Shown here in pieces: positions 7,817-18,163 of a stretch of 64,000 nucleotides of DNA (positions are counted from its first letter, which is position 1; every line of letters begins with the position of its first letter). This DNA is from Rhizobium altiplani (GTDB lineage: Bacteria; Pseudomonadota; Alphaproteobacteria; Rhizobiales; Rhizobiaceae). The translations under genes and the position numbers were made by a program. The notes below the pieces were generated by a model. It searched no databases and had not been told where the DNA came from. It saw nothing but the letters and a program-made list of their open reading frames with translations. The DNA is taken from positions 124,001 through 188,000 of the forward strand of contig NZ_LNCD01000033.1 of assembly GCF_001542405.1 (NCBI RefSeq). The letters run 5' to 3'.

Positions 7817-10800
7817 ATGGTCAGCTATATTCGTTCCGATCTCGAGTTCATTCTCGCGCAAATCAAGATCGCCGAAGCGCATGCCGCCGGGCAACCGCTA
7901 TACGGTCCGGGCGGGCTGATCCCTACCTACAATCTGGCCTGGGGCCTCAGAACCGTCGACGGTAGCTACAACAATCTGCTCAATCCCAATTGGGGCTCTT
8001 CGGACGAGCCGTTCCGGGAGGGGCTCGGAACCGACTTCCGGACGCTGTTTGTCGATGCCGACCCGGGACCTGGCGTCCAGATGACCCAGGTTACCTATAC
8101 GCCAGGCGTCGATGTCGACGGCCCGACGATGACGCTTCCCGACGGCACGGTCATCGGCAATCGCGCAGGCCCCGGCGACGTGATCGATCCTGAAGTGCGC
8201 ATCATCTCCAATCTCATTGTCGACCAGACACTTGGCAATCCTTCGGCGATCCTGACAGCCCTGCAGCGCGCCGGCGTCGATGATCCCGGCCTTGTCATTA
8301 CCGGGACAATTTCCGACGCCTATGCACCGTTGCAGCCGCTGTTCGAGGCTCTGGGCGATGCCCAACGCGCCTATGCGAACGCTTCCGCCGCCGCGGCGGC
8401 AAGCCCGAACAATGCCGCCTTGCAGACGGCCGCAGCCAATGCCGCCGCTGCGGTCGAATTAGCCAGGACGACGCTGGAAACCGATCCCGGATACACCACG
8501 CTGACAACCTTGCTCGACGATAACGGCATCGAGCTCGACGGCACCAACCTTCGCATCACCAACAGCGCGCCGGACGAAGGCCTCTCGGCGCCTTTCAATT
8601 CCTGGTTCACGCTGTTCGGCCAGTTCTTCGACCACGGCCTCGACCTCGTCGGCAAGGGCGGAAGCGGCACCGTGATGATCCCCCTGATGCCGGACGATCC
8701 GCTCTATGTGCCCGGCAGCAGCACCAATTTCATGGTCTTGACCCGCGCGACCGTTGGTCCTGGTGCAGATGGCATCCTCGTCGACAACCCCAACACGGCT
8801 GTCGATGAAAGCGCCGACAATGTCCGGCCGATCAACACCACGACGTCCTTCGTCGATCAGAACCAGACCTATACGTCGCACCCCTCGCATCAGGTGTTCC
8901 TGCGCGAATACGTGATGGCCAACGGGCGCCCGGTCGCGACCGGCGAACTGATCCAGGGCCAGCAAGGCGGCATGGCCACCTGGGCGGACCTGAAGGCGCA
9001 GGCTGCCGATCTGCTTGGCATCCAGCTGCTCGACAGCGACGTGGGCAATGTTCCGCTGCTGCTGACCGACCCCTATGGCGAATTCATCCGCGGGCCGAAT
9101 GGTTTCGTGCAGATCATGACGACGACCGGTCTGGTGGAAGCTGATCCTGCGGCCAACGGCGGTCTTGGTACGTTGCTGCCTGCGAATACCTTGCGCACGG
9201 GCCACGCATTTCTCGCCGATATTGCCCATTCGGCGGTGCCTGGCGGCCTTGCAGACGGCGATATCGAAATCGGTCTCGATAATCCCGGCAACCTGCCGGG
9301 TGTCTACGACGACGAACTGCTTAATGCGCATTATGTGGCGGGCGATGGCCGCGCCAACGAGAATATCGGCCTGACCGCGGTCCACCATGTCTTCCATGCC
9401 GAGCATAATCGACTGGTAGAGCACACCAAGGCTGTCACCATCGCCGATGCGGCTGCCATGCTTGCAGGCGGAGCGACCCAGGCGGAGGCTGTCGCCTTCC
9501 TCAACGAATGGCTGATCGATGACGTCACTGCCGTTCCCGCCGATCAAGCGGCAATAAATGCGCTGGTTTGGGATGGCGAGCGCCTGTTCCAGGCGGCAAA
9601 GTTCGGCACCGAGATGCAGTACCAGCATCTCGTCTTTGAAGAGTTCGCCCGCAAGATCCAGCCAAACATCAACGTGTTCCTTGTTCCCGACGGGTTTGAC
9701 GTCACCATCGACCCCTCGATCGTGGCAGAGTTTGCGCATGTGGTGTATCGCTTCGGTCATTCGATGCTGACGGAAACGATCGACCGTTTCGACCCATCCT
9801 TCACGCCGGACCAGATCGGCCTGATCGAAGGCTTCCTCAATCCCGTCCAGTTCACGAACAACGGCGGTAACAACCCCATCGACGCCGAGGTCGCGGCCGG
9901 AGCCATCATTCGCGGCATGACGCGCCAGGCGGGCAACGAAATCGACGAGTTCGTCACCAGCGCGCTGCGCAACAACCTCCTCGGCTTGCCGCTCGACCTT
10001 GCGACCATCAACCTGGCGCGCGGTCGTGATACGGGCGTTCCCACTCTCAACGAGGCACGCGCCCAATTCTATGAAGCAACCGACGAGAACTCGCTGCTGA
10101 AGCCCTATGAAAGCTGGGTGGACTTCGCCGGCAACCTCAAGCACGAAGCCTCGATCATCAATTTCATCGCGGCCTACGGCACGCACTCGACGCTGACGAG
10201 CGCCACGACGCTCGAGGAGAAGCGCGCCGCCGCAATGGCCCTGGTCGGCCTCGGCGGAGGCACGCTGGACGAAGCCGATCGGCTGGCGTTCCTGAACGGC
10301 ACGGGGATCTACGCCGGCGATCTCGGCGGCCTGAACAAGGTCGATCTCTGGATTGGTGGTCTGGCCGAAAAGATCATGCCCTTCGGCGGCATGCTTGGCT
10401 CCACCTTCAACTTCGTCTTCGAAACGCAGATGGAAAGCCTGCAGAACGGCGACCGCTTCTACTATCTGCAGCGCCTCGATGGTTTGCACCTGTTCAGCGA
10501 GATGGAAGGCAATTCCTTCGCCGGAATGATCATGCGCAATACCAACGCTACGCACCTGCCATCCGACGTCTTCTCGACGCCCGGCCTCATCCTCGAGATC
10601 GACCGCACCAGGCAATACAATCCGGGCCTTGGTGAAACTGCGGGCGCCGACGGCATCCTGGAAGACGATCCGACCACGGCCGTCAACGAGGCCGCCGACA
10701 ATATCGGCAACGATCCGACCGGCGGCAGCATCCTGACGCCGCTGGTGATCCGCGACAATCCGCAGACACCGACCCTCGACACCAACTACCTGCGCTACAC

Positions 10801-13800
10801 CGGCGATGAACATGTGCTGCTCGGTGGCACCGATGCGGCTGACGTGCTGATCGCCAGCATCGGCGACGACACACTGTTTGGCGACGGTGGCAACGACAGG
10901 CTCGAGGGCGGCTTCGGCAACGACATCATCAACGGCGGCGCCGGTGACGATATCATCCGTGACGCGGGCGGCGACGACAACATCAAGGCCAACGAAGGCA
11001 ACGACGTCGTCCACGCCGGCCCCGGCCTTGATCTCGTGCTCGGCGGCGACGGCCAGGACTTCATCGTGCTCGGCACTGACATGGGTTCGGAAGTCTTCGG
11101 CGGCACCGGCAACGACTTCATTCTCGGCAACAAGAACGCCGAACGCATCCTCGGCAACGAGGGAGACGACTGGCTCGAAACCGGCACATTCGACGGTGCC
11201 CCTGGCGACAACTTCGATGAAATCTTCGCCCGCGACGGTATCCGCGGCAACGACGTGTTCCTCGGCGACGGTGGCTTCGACGAGTTTATCGGTGAAGGCG
11301 GCGACGACATCTTCGTCGGCAGCCCCGGCCGCGGCAAGATGGCCGGCATGTCCGGCTTCGACTGGGCGACCTACCAGGAAAACAGCGCCTTTGTGAACGC
11401 AGATCTTTCGGTCCCTATCGTCTTCGACGAGGCGCCGACGCTGCCGCAGAACACCGCGCTCGACGAGTTCGAGTCGGTCAACGGCCTGTCCGGCACGCGG
11501 TTCAACGACATTCTCGCCGGGTCCAACGAGGATGCGGCAAGTCTCCTGCCGCTTGCTCAGGGCGGCGGGACGGGCTTCCTCGGCAGCGCGCTCGATGCGC
11601 AGGGGATTGCCCTGATCAACGGCCTTCAGGGCGTGGTGGGGGCTGGCGTGACCTCCTTCGCGGCCGGGGACATCATTCTCGGCGGTGACGGCAGCGACAC
11701 GATCAAGGGCAATGCCGGCGACGACATCATCGACGGCGACAAGTGGCTCAACGTGCGCATCAGCATCCGGCAGAATGTCGGTCCGAACGGCGGCACCGGC
11801 CCGGAAATCGCCAGCGCCTCGCGCATGACGGCGAACGTGACGCTGAACGGCGTGACGAAGCCGCTGACGGCCTGGATGCTCGAAGGGGCGATCAACCCCG
11901 GACAGCTGACCATCGTCCGCGAGATCCTGACAGACACGACATCGGGCGACATCGACACTGCGGTCTATTCCGAAGTGATGGCGAACTACTCGTTTGCGAC
12001 CGGCGCCGACGGCACGTTGCGCGTCTCCCATACCGGCGGCGCCAATCCGATCGAGGGCACGGACTCGCTGCGCAACATCGAACGCCTGCAATTTTCCGAC
12101 GCCACGGTTGGCGTGGTCGTCGGTACCCCGTTCAGCGACAACGGCGTGGCTCCGCAGGGGCCGCCGTCGGACAACCGCCCGGTCATCAACGGCACGGCAG
12201 GGAATGAACTGATCCTCGGCCTTGCCGGCGCCGACGTGCTCAACGGATTTGCCGGGAACGATATCCTCGTCGGCGGTCCGGGTGCCAGCGTTGCACTTTC
12301 CAGCTATGGCGACAACTTCAACAGCAGCAGCTTCGGCAACACCGATGGGTCGGCCAATTGGGGACCGGATTGGATTGAAACCGCTGACAACAACAGCACG
12401 ACCACAGGCCAGATCCAGATCGATGGCAATGCTGCGAACAATGCCTCCAATAATGTGCTGGCATTCCTTGCCGGCGATGGCGCGCAAATCCAGCGCACGC
12501 TTGACCTCAGCAATGCGACCGCCCCAACGCTGAACTACACCGTGACCAGGAATGGCCTGGACGGCGGTGCCGACAACGACAACGTCACTGTGTTCTTTTC
12601 GAGAGATGGGAGCAACTTCGTGCAGGTCGACATCATCAGTTCGACCAGCACCATTACCCCTCGCGCGATTGACCTAACTCAGTTCGGCACTGGGCCCTTC
12701 ACCGCCAACGCCGCAATCCGCTTCGTGGCGTCCAGCCTCGAAACCGGCGAGTCCGTAACGATCGACAACCTTGCGGTCAACTTCACCGTTCCGGCCGTCA
12801 ACGGCGGGGTCGACACCCTCAACGGCGGCCTGGGAAACGACATCTATTCCTTCTCCCTCGGCGACGGAAACGACGTGATCAACGAAGCCGTGAACGCCAC
12901 GAGCGGCGGCACGGCTGACCTGATCTCGATCCTTGCGCCGACCACCGGCATCGATCCGCTCACGGATGAGCCGATCCTGACGCTGACCGGGCTCAATGCC
13001 TTCGACGACAACACGAACTCGGCCACCGGAAACCTGGTCATCAACTACACCATGCCGAGCGGCGCGACCAACGTGACGCAAACGATCACGGTCAACGGTC
13101 AGTACACCGGCAACAACGCTCAGACCGGGGTCGAACGCATCAACTTCAACAATGCCACCTACGAAGGCTACCTGCTGGGAGCCGCCGATTACCTGGTCAA
13201 CCGCGCCGATGGCGGCGGTAACCGCACCATCGATCTCACCGCATCGACGGCGAACAACTTCATCGCCGGCGAGAACGGCACCAACGACGATATTACCGGT
13301 GGCCTCGGCAACGATCTGATCTTCGGCGGGACTGGCGACAATGTTCTCGACGGCGGCGACGGCGACGACCTCATCGTCGGCGGTTCGGGCGCCGGCGACA
13401 ATGACGTGATCGATGGCGGTCTCGGAATCGACACCATGATCGGCCTTGCGGGCAATGACACCTATATCGTCGATGACCTGGAGGACGTCGTCGTCGAAGC
13501 AGCCGGCGCCGGCACCGATACCGTCGAGACCCTGATGGCCGCGCTTTCGATCGAGGCCATGGCGAATGTCGAAAACCTCACCTACACCGGCCTCGATGCC
13601 GACCAGTTCGTCGGCACAGGCAATGCGGGCAACAACATCATCAGCGGCGGCGATCTTGCCGATACGCTGAGCGGCCTCGGTGGCAACGACACGCTGAACG
13701 GCGGCATTGGTACCGACACGCTGATTGGTGGCGCCGGCACCGATACCCTGAACGGCGGCACGGAAGCCGACAACATGCAGGGTGGTGCCGATAACGACAC

Positions 13801-16213
13801 CTATATCGTCGACGATGCCGGCGACGTGGTAACGGAACTCGCCGGCGGTGGCACGGCCGACGTCGTCAATGCGTCGATCACCTATACGCTCGGTGCAGAA
13901 GTCGAAAATCTGACGCTGACCGGCGCAGCCGCGATCAACGGCAGCGGCAACGGTCTCGCCAATGTTATTACCGGCAATGGCTCGAACAACCAGCTGTTCG
14001 GCGGTGGCGGCGGCGATACGATCGATGGCGGCAACGGCAACGATCTGATTGACGGCGGTCAGGGCGACGATACCTTGAGCGGCGGCATCGGCAACGACGT
14101 CGACAATATCATCGGCGGCACGGGCAACGACACGATCAACCTGCTGGCCAACGACGGCGGCAACGACGTCCTGATCTACAATGCCCTCGGGTTCGGCGAT
14201 GACATCGTCAACAATTTCGATGCCACCGGCGGAACCGCTGCGACACAGGACCTCATCGATCTCAGCACCTTCGGTATCACCGCAGTCAACTTCGCAACGC
14301 GCGTCGGGATCGCCGCCGTCGGCGGCGCCAACAATACGCTCCTCACTGTACGCGATGCGGGCGGAGCCACCATTGGCACCATACGCATCAACGGCATCGC
14401 TCCAGCCAATATCACGACGTCGGACTTCATACTGGCCACCGCCACCAACACGATCAACGGGACAGCCGCGGGCACGACGATCCCCGGCACGGCCGGCGCC
14501 GATACGATCAACGCCCTTGCCGGCAATGACACGGTCAATGCCGGGGCGGGCAACGACATCATCAACGGTGGCACAGGCAACGATACGCTGAACGGCCAGG
14601 ACGGCGACGATACGTTCAACTGGAACGCCAACCCGCCACCACCCCCAGCCGGGAACGTGACCGATGGCCGGGACGTGATCGACGGCGGTAACGAGGGAGC
14701 GGTTGGCGATACCTTCGTCATCAGCGGCAATACGACGGCCGAAATCTACCGGATCTACACCCGGGCGGCCTTCGACGCGGTCGCGGGCAACAATCTCAAC
14801 GGCATCAATGCCGCCACCGAGATCATCATTACCCGCAACGGCACCAACGCGGCTTCGATCATCGCAGAACTGCGCGACATCGAGGAAATCCGCATCAACA
14901 ACGTCGAACCCGTCGTCAACGGTGCAGCGGGCAACGACACCTTCCAGATTATCGGCGATTTCTCCGGAACCAGCCTGCGTCTCAACACCATTACGATCGA
15001 CGGTGACCTGGGAGACGACACAATCGATATCTCGGCGCTGACCTCCGCACATCGGATCGTCTTCAGGTCGAACGGCGGCAACGACACGATCGTCGGTACG
15101 CTGCGGCCGCAGGACGTGATCGAATTGCCCGATGGAAAGACGGCGGCCGACTATACGACGACGACGGAAAATGGCGTGACGACCATGACCTGCGGCGAAC
15201 ACAGTATCACGTTCACCGCGTCCGGCGGCATGCCGCAGGTCGGCGGCGAAGACGACACACCGGCCGGTGACGATAATGAACAAGACGGCGACGATACGCC
15301 GGCGCCGGCCACCGAAGCAACGACCGGACCGGCCATGGTCGGCACAGCCAATGCCGACGTGCTTCTCGGCACTGCAAATGGCGAGACGATCATCGCCCTT
15401 GGCGGCAACGATACGGCCATCGGCGGCGGTGGTGCCGACATCATGCGCGGCGAGGATGGTGACGACTTCATGAGTGCCGAAGGCGGCAACGACATCGTCT
15501 TCGGCGGCATGGGCAATGATGACCTCCTCGGCGGGGCCGGCAACGACATGCTCTACGGCGATGCAGGGTCCGATCGGATCTTCGGCGATGCCGGAAATGA
15601 CCTGATCCACACCGGTGCCGGCAACGACACTGCGTACGGCGGGGAGGGCGACGATCTCTTCGTCGCCGAGGCCGGTGACGGCGACGACACATACTACGGC
15701 GATGCCGGAAGCGATACGCTCGACATGGCAGCGATCACCGCCAACCTGACGGTCGATCTCGGCAATGGCTTCATGGGCAGGGGAAGCGTATCGAGCAGTC
15801 AGTCCGGCAGCGACATGGTTTGGAACGTCGAAAACGTCGTCACCGGCTCAGGGGCCGATACGATCACCGCCAGTCGCGCGGCAAACGTTATCGATGGGGG
15901 CGCCGGCAGTGACACCTTCCGGTTCCTTTCCGAAGCGGACGCCGACGGTGATACGATCGTCAGCTTCCAGCCCGGGGACAAAATCGACTTCAGCGGCATC
16001 GATGCCAATGGCGGCGCCAGTGGCAACCAGTCCTTCACGCTGGTCGCGGCATCGACGCTGAGCAGTGCGGCTCAACTGATCGTCACGCATGAAACGCGTG
16101 AAGACGGTGACTATACGGTCGTGCAGGCGAACGTCGACGACGACAATGCCGCCGAGCTGCGCCTCAGCATCAAGGGCACGCATAATCTCACAAGCACGGA
16201 TTTCAATCTGTAG
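7817..16213 (+). CDS. Giant haem peroxidase with RTX calcium-binding repeats
   Basis: Predicted secreted protein of 2798 aa. The animal-type haem peroxidase domain spans about residues 250-1000. It carries the distal-His motif FGQFFDHGLD (His273), the proximal-His motif YRFGHSM (His648) and the catalytic-Arg region LARGRDTGVP (Arg735/737). The rest consists of several blocks of RTX nonapeptides (GGxGxDxux), separated by beta-rich inserts, one near residues 1495-1660. There is no N-terminal signal peptide, and the protein ends in a hydrophobic acidic tail (TSTDFNL), as expected for type I secretion. ABC and membrane-fusion genes follow directly. The enzyme presumably uses peroxide to oxidise halides or phenolics outside the cell; substrate and target are unknown. 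Similar peroxidase-RTX fusions have been called peroxicins. Confidence 0.88.
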   Translation: MVSYIRSDLEFILAQIKIAEAHAAGQPLYGPGGLIPTYNLAWGLRTVDGSYNNLLNPNWGSSDEPFREGLGTDFRTLFVDADPGPGVQMTQVTYTPGVDVDGPTMTLPDGTVIGNRAGPGDVIDPEVRIISNLIVDQTLGNPSAILTALQRAGVDDPGLVITGTISDAYAPLQPLFEALGDAQRAYANASAAAAASPNNAALQTAAANAAAAVELARTTLETDPGYTTLTTLLDDNGIELDGTNLRITNSAPDEGLSAPFNSWFTLFGQFFDHGLDLVGKGGSGTVMIPLMPDDPLYVPGSSTNFMVLTRATVGPGADGILVDNPNTAVDESADNVRPINTTTSFVDQNQTYTSHPSHQVFLREYVMANGRPVATGELIQGQQGGMATWADLKAQAADLLGIQLLDSDVGNVPLLLTDPYGEFIRGPNGFVQIMTTTGLVEADPAANGGLGTLLPANTLRTGHAFLADIAHSAVPGGLADGDIEIGLDNPGNLPGVYDDELLNAHYVAGDGRANENIGLTAVHHVFHAEHNRLVEHTKAVTIADAAAMLAGGATQAEAVAFLNEWLIDDVTAVPADQAAINALVWDGERLFQAAKFGTEMQYQHLVFEEFARKIQPNINVFLVPDGFDVTIDPSIVAEFAHVVYRFGHSMLTETIDRFDPSFTPDQIGLIEGFLNPVQFTNNGGNNPIDAEVAAGAIIRGMTRQAGNEIDEFVTSALRNNLLGLPLDLATINLARGRDTGVPTLNEARAQFYEATDENSLLKPYESWVDFAGNLKHEASIINFIAAYGTHSTLTSATTLEEKRAAAMALVGLGGGTLDEADRLAFLNGTGIYAGDLGGLNKVDLWIGGLAEKIMPFGGMLGSTFNFVFETQMESLQNGDRFYYLQRLDGLHLFSEMEGNSFAGMIMRNTNATHLPSDVFSTPGLILEIDRTRQYNPGLGETAGADGILEDDPTTAVNEAADNIGNDPTGGSILTPLVIRDNPQTPTLDTNYLRYTGDEHVLLGGTDAADVLIASIGDDTLFGDGGNDRLEGGFGNDIINGGAGDDIIRDAGGDDNIKANEGNDVVHAGPGLDLVLGGDGQDFIVLGTDMGSEVFGGTGNDFILGNKNAERILGNEGDDWLETGTFDGAPGDNFDEIFARDGIRGNDVFLGDGGFDEFIGEGGDDIFVGSPGRGKMAGMSGFDWATYQENSAFVNADLSVPIVFDEAPTLPQNTALDEFESVNGLSGTRFNDILAGSNEDAASLLPLAQGGGTGFLGSALDAQGIALINGLQGVVGAGVTSFAAGDIILGGDGSDTIKGNAGDDIIDGDKWLNVRISIRQNVGPNGGTGPEIASASRMTANVTLNGVTKPLTAWMLEGAINPGQLTIVREILTDTTSGDIDTAVYSEVMANYSFATGADGTLRVSHTGGANPIEGTDSLRNIERLQFSDATVGVVVGTPFSDNGVAPQGPPSDNRPVINGTAGNELILGLAGADVLNGFAGNDILVGGPGASVALSSYGDNFNSSSFGNTDGSANWGPDWIETADNNSTTTGQIQIDGNAANNASNNVLAFLAGDGAQIQRTLDLSNATAPTLNYTVTRNGLDGGADNDNVTVFFSRDGSNFVQVDIISSTSTITPRAIDLTQFGTGPFTANAAIRFVASSLETGESVTIDNLAVNFTVPAVNGGVDTLNGGLGNDIYSFSLGDGNDVINEAVNATSGGTADLISILAPTTGIDPLTDEPILTLTGLNAFDDNTNSATGNLVINYTMPSGATNVTQTITVNGQYTGNNAQTGVERINFNNATYEGYLLGAADYLVNRADGGGNRTIDLTASTANNFIAGENGTNDDITGGLGNDLIFGGTGDNVLDGGDGDDLIVGGSGAGDNDVIDGGLGIDTMIGLAGNDTYIVDDLEDVVVEAAGAGTDTVETLMAALSIEAMANVENLTYTGLDADQFVGTGNAGNNIISGGDLADTLSGLGGNDTLNGGIGTDTLIGGAGTDTLNGGTEADNMQGGADNDTYIVDDAGDVVTELAGGGTADVVNASITYTLGAEVENLTLTGAAAINGSGNGLANVITGNGSNNQLFGGGGGDTIDGGNGNDLIDGGQGDDTLSGGIGNDVDNIIGGTGNDTINLLANDGGNDVLIYNALGFGDDIVNNFDATGGTAATQDLIDLSTFGITAVNFATRVGIAAVGGANNTLLTVRDAGGATIGTIRINGIAPANITTSDFILATATNTINGTAAGTTIPGTAGADTINALAGNDTVNAGAGNDIINGGTGNDTLNGQDGDDTFNWNANPPPPPAGNVTDGRDVIDGGNEGAVGDTFVISGNTTAEIYRIYTRAAFDAVAGNNLNGINAATEIIITRNGTNAASIIAELRDIEEIRINNVEPVVNGAAGNDTFQIIGDFSGTSLRLNTITIDGDLGDDTIDISALTSAHRIVFRSNGGNDTIVGTLRPQDVIELPDGKTAADYTTTTENGVTTMTCGEHSITFTASGGMPQVGGEDDTPAGDDNEQDGDDTPAPATEATTGPAMVGTANADVLLGTANGETIIALGGNDTAIGGGGADIMRGEDGDDFMSAEGGNDIVFGGMGNDDLLGGAGNDMLYGDAGSDRIFGDAGNDLIHTGAGNDTAYGGEGDDLFVAEAGDGDDTYYGDAGSDTLDMAAITANLTVDLGNGFMGRGSVSSSQSGSDMVWNVENVVTGSGADTITASRAANVIDGGAGSDTFRFLSEADADGDTIVSFQPGDKIDFSGIDANGGASGNQSFTLVAASTLSSAAQLIVTHETREDGDYTVVQANVDDDNAAELRLSIKGTHNLTSTDFNL
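10840..15720 (+). repeat. RTX nonapeptide-coding repeat blocks
   Basis: Degenerate tandem 27-bp units encode GGxGxDxux calcium-binding nonapeptides. The main clusters lie near 10860-11340, 11680-11740, 12200-12280, 13290-13450, 13620-13800, 14000-14150, 14490-14620 and 15340-15720. The periodic G/A/C pattern keeps the minus strand open, creating antisense frames over 900 codons long that are not genes. Confidence 0.8.
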
Positions 16214-16221
16214 TCCGCAAA

Positions 16222-16253
16222 GTGTGGCGAGCCGACTTTCCGGCCCGCCACAC
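16222..16253 (+). terminator. Hairpin after the peroxidase gene
   Basis: An 8-bp stem GTGTGGCG/CGCCACAC is extended, after one mismatch, by GCCG/CGGC around a 6-base loop. It starts 9 bases after the peroxidase stop. No T-run follows, so it may be an attenuator or mRNA-end stabiliser that lowers expression of the downstream exporter rather than a full terminator. Confidence 0.5.
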
Positions 16254-16384
16254 CTCTCCCCGGAGGCACGAGTGGCTGGATCGTGCGTCGCGCCAATCGC
16301 AATCGGTTCGAGATTGATCGTCCAATGCGCACGCAGTCCCGAGCTCAAACCTGAAATTGCTGCAGCCAATCAACTCGTTCAACA

Positions 16385-18163
16385 GTGAAACGGTACCCGA
16401 ATATGCGCTCCAAGGCCCCTTTGACCGGAACCAGGCGGAAAAACGCGGAAAGCCTCACGCGAGGATTTCGAGGAATATTCGTTTTTCTCTTCATAACGTC
16501 CGGCGTCATCAATATTCTGGCTTTGACCGGCTCCTTCTACATGCTGCAGATATATGATCGCGCGCTTACAAGCGGCAGCATTCCGACATTGCTCGGCCTG
16601 TCGCTGCTGGCGGTGGGCCTTTATCTGTTCCAAGGTTTGTTCGACATCATTCGCTCGCAGGTGCTTGTTCGTGTCGGCGCGCGTCTCGATCGGAAAATTG
16701 CGCCGATGGCACATCAGGTCGCGATCGACATGCCGCGGTTCGGGTTTTCCACGGCAGAGGCACTGGAACGAGGCAGAGACGTCGATACCCTTCGCGGCTT
16801 TCTCGGCAGCCAGGGACCGGTAGCCCTGTTCGACCTGCCCTGGATGCCGCTCTACCTGATCTTCGTCTATATGCTCCATCCCTATCTCGGCGCGCTCACT
16901 TTCGCCGGCGCATTCGTTCTGTCCATCCTGACAATCGTGACGGAGCTCATGACCCGCCGCCTGGCTGGCGCCACTCATCAGGCCGCAATTACCCGCAACG
17001 CCATCGCGGATTCGAATGCGCGTAACGCCGACATCCTGAAGGCGATGGGATTTGCAGGCAGGGCCGTCGATCGCTTCCGGCAGGCCAATCAGGAACATCT
17101 GGAGCTGCAGACGCGCACCAACGATATCAGCGGAACGTTCGGCGCCCTGTCGCGGGTGCTCCGCATGGTCCTGCAATCGGCCGTCCTTGGCCTCGGCGCC
17201 TGGCTTACGATAAGGGGCGAGCTCTCTGCCGGCGCCATTGTCGCCGCCTCCGTGGCATCGGCCCGTGCGCTTGCGCCGGTTGATCTTGCAATCGGAAACT
17301 GGAAGGGCGTCGTTGCCGCGCGCACTGCGTTCCACCGGCTGAAGGAGACTGTCATTGCTCTCGCGGGCATGGATGCGCCGCTGCTTCTGCCCGCTCCCGT
17401 CGATACCCTGAAGGTGGAGAAGATCACCATCGCAGCACCCGGATCGGGCCGTGTTTTGCTCAGCGAAGTCAGCTTCGAGATCAGAGCCGGCCAGGCGCTC
17501 GGCATCATTGGGCCGAGCGGGGGAGGGAAAACGACCCTGGCACGAGCCATGACCGGTATATGGCCGACGCTGCGCGGCTGCATCCGGCTCGACGATGCGG
17601 AGCTCACGCAATGGACCGACAGCAACCTTGGCCAGTTTATCGGCTACCTTCCGCAGGACGTGGCACTCCTCGACGCAACCGTTGAAGAGAATATCTCGCG
17701 GCTTGAGCCACAGGCCGATCCTCGCGCGATCGTCGAGGCCGCACAAATCACGGGCATTCATGAAATGATTGTGCGAATGCCGGATGGGTATCGCACGGCC
17801 CTTGGCCCGCAGGGCGCGTCGTTGTCGGCCGGACAGCGTCAGCGCATTGGTTTGGCACGCGCCCTCTATCGCAATCCGTTCGTCGTGGTCATGGACGAGC
17901 CCAACTCGAACCTGGATGCCGAAGGGGAGATGGCGCTTACCCAGGCGATCAAGTCCGTTCGAGCGCGCGGTGGCATCGCCGTTGTGATTGCCCACCGGCC
18001 AAGTGCGCTGACGGCGGTCGATCTGGTCGCCGTCATCCAGAACGGCAAGATGATCGCGTTCGGACCGAAGGATGAAATCATGAAAGCGGCCGCTCCCGTT
18101 GAAAGCCGACCTGCGCCGGCCGCCCACGCCCCGCACCGCATGGCATCGAGGATGTCGGAATGA
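16385..18163 (+). CDS. Type I secretion system permease/ATPase (PrtD-like)
   Basis: ABC exporter half-transporter of 592 aa. The N-terminal half holds about six membrane helices, starting with IFVFLFITSGVINILALTG. The C-terminal nucleotide-binding domain has Walker A GPSGGGKTT (about residue 374), the signature LSAGQRQRIGLARAL, Walker B VVVMDEPNSNLD and the switch His in VIAHRPSAL. It lacks the N-terminal C39-like domain of HlyB, so it groups with PrtD/AprD exporters. The start is uncertain: GTG at 16385 or ATG at 16403, both with weak ribosome sites. Its stop overlaps the next start (ATGA), showing translational coupling to the second RTX protein. Likely cargo is the upstream peroxidase. No TolC-type outer membrane gene is in the window. 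Confidence 0.9.
   Translation: MKRYPNMRSKAPLTGTRRKNAESLTRGFRGIFVFLFITSGVINILALTGSFYMLQIYDRALTSGSIPTLLGLSLLAVGLYLFQGLFDIIRSQVLVRVGARLDRKIAPMAHQVAIDMPRFGFSTAEALERGRDVDTLRGFLGSQGPVALFDLPWMPLYLIFVYMLHPYLGALTFAGAFVLSILTIVTELMTRRLAGATHQAAITRNAIADSNARNADILKAMGFAGRAVDRFRQANQEHLELQTRTNDISGTFGALSRVLRMVLQSAVLGLGAWLTIRGELSAGAIVAASVASARALAPVDLAIGNWKGVVAARTAFHRLKETVIALAGMDAPLLLPAPVDTLKVEKITIAAPGSGRVLLSEVSFEIRAGQALGIIGPSGGGKTTLARAMTGIWPTLRGCIRLDDAELTQWTDSNLGQFIGYLPQDVALLDATVEENISRLEPQADPRAIVEAAQITGIHEMIVRMPDGYRTALGPQGASLSAGQRQRIGLARALYRNPFVVVMDEPNSNLDAEGEMALTQAIKSVRARGGIAVVIAHRPSALTAVDLVAVIQNGKMIAFGPKDEIMKAAAPVESRPAPAAHAPHRMASRMSE

Noticed and set aside
8459..12487. Open frame of 1342 codons on the minus strand opposite the peroxidase gene
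   Set aside because: It is a shadow of the RTX/peroxidase codon pattern; the plus strand carries clear peroxidase and RTX motifs, while the minus frame shows no family features.
12674..15610. Open frame of 978 codons on the minus strand
   Set aside because: Same cause: the repeated glycine-aspartate codons read on the other strand give valine/alanine/isoleucine-rich sequence without stops.
10840..15720. Regular repeated units considered as a possible CRISPR or satellite array
   Set aside because: The units are degenerate, contiguous, 27 bp long and encode RTX nonapeptides; there are no unique spacers.
16379..18136. Minus-strand frame of 585 codons opposite the ABC exporter
   Set aside because: The plus strand has all ABC motifs in order; the minus frame is a G+C-bias shadow.
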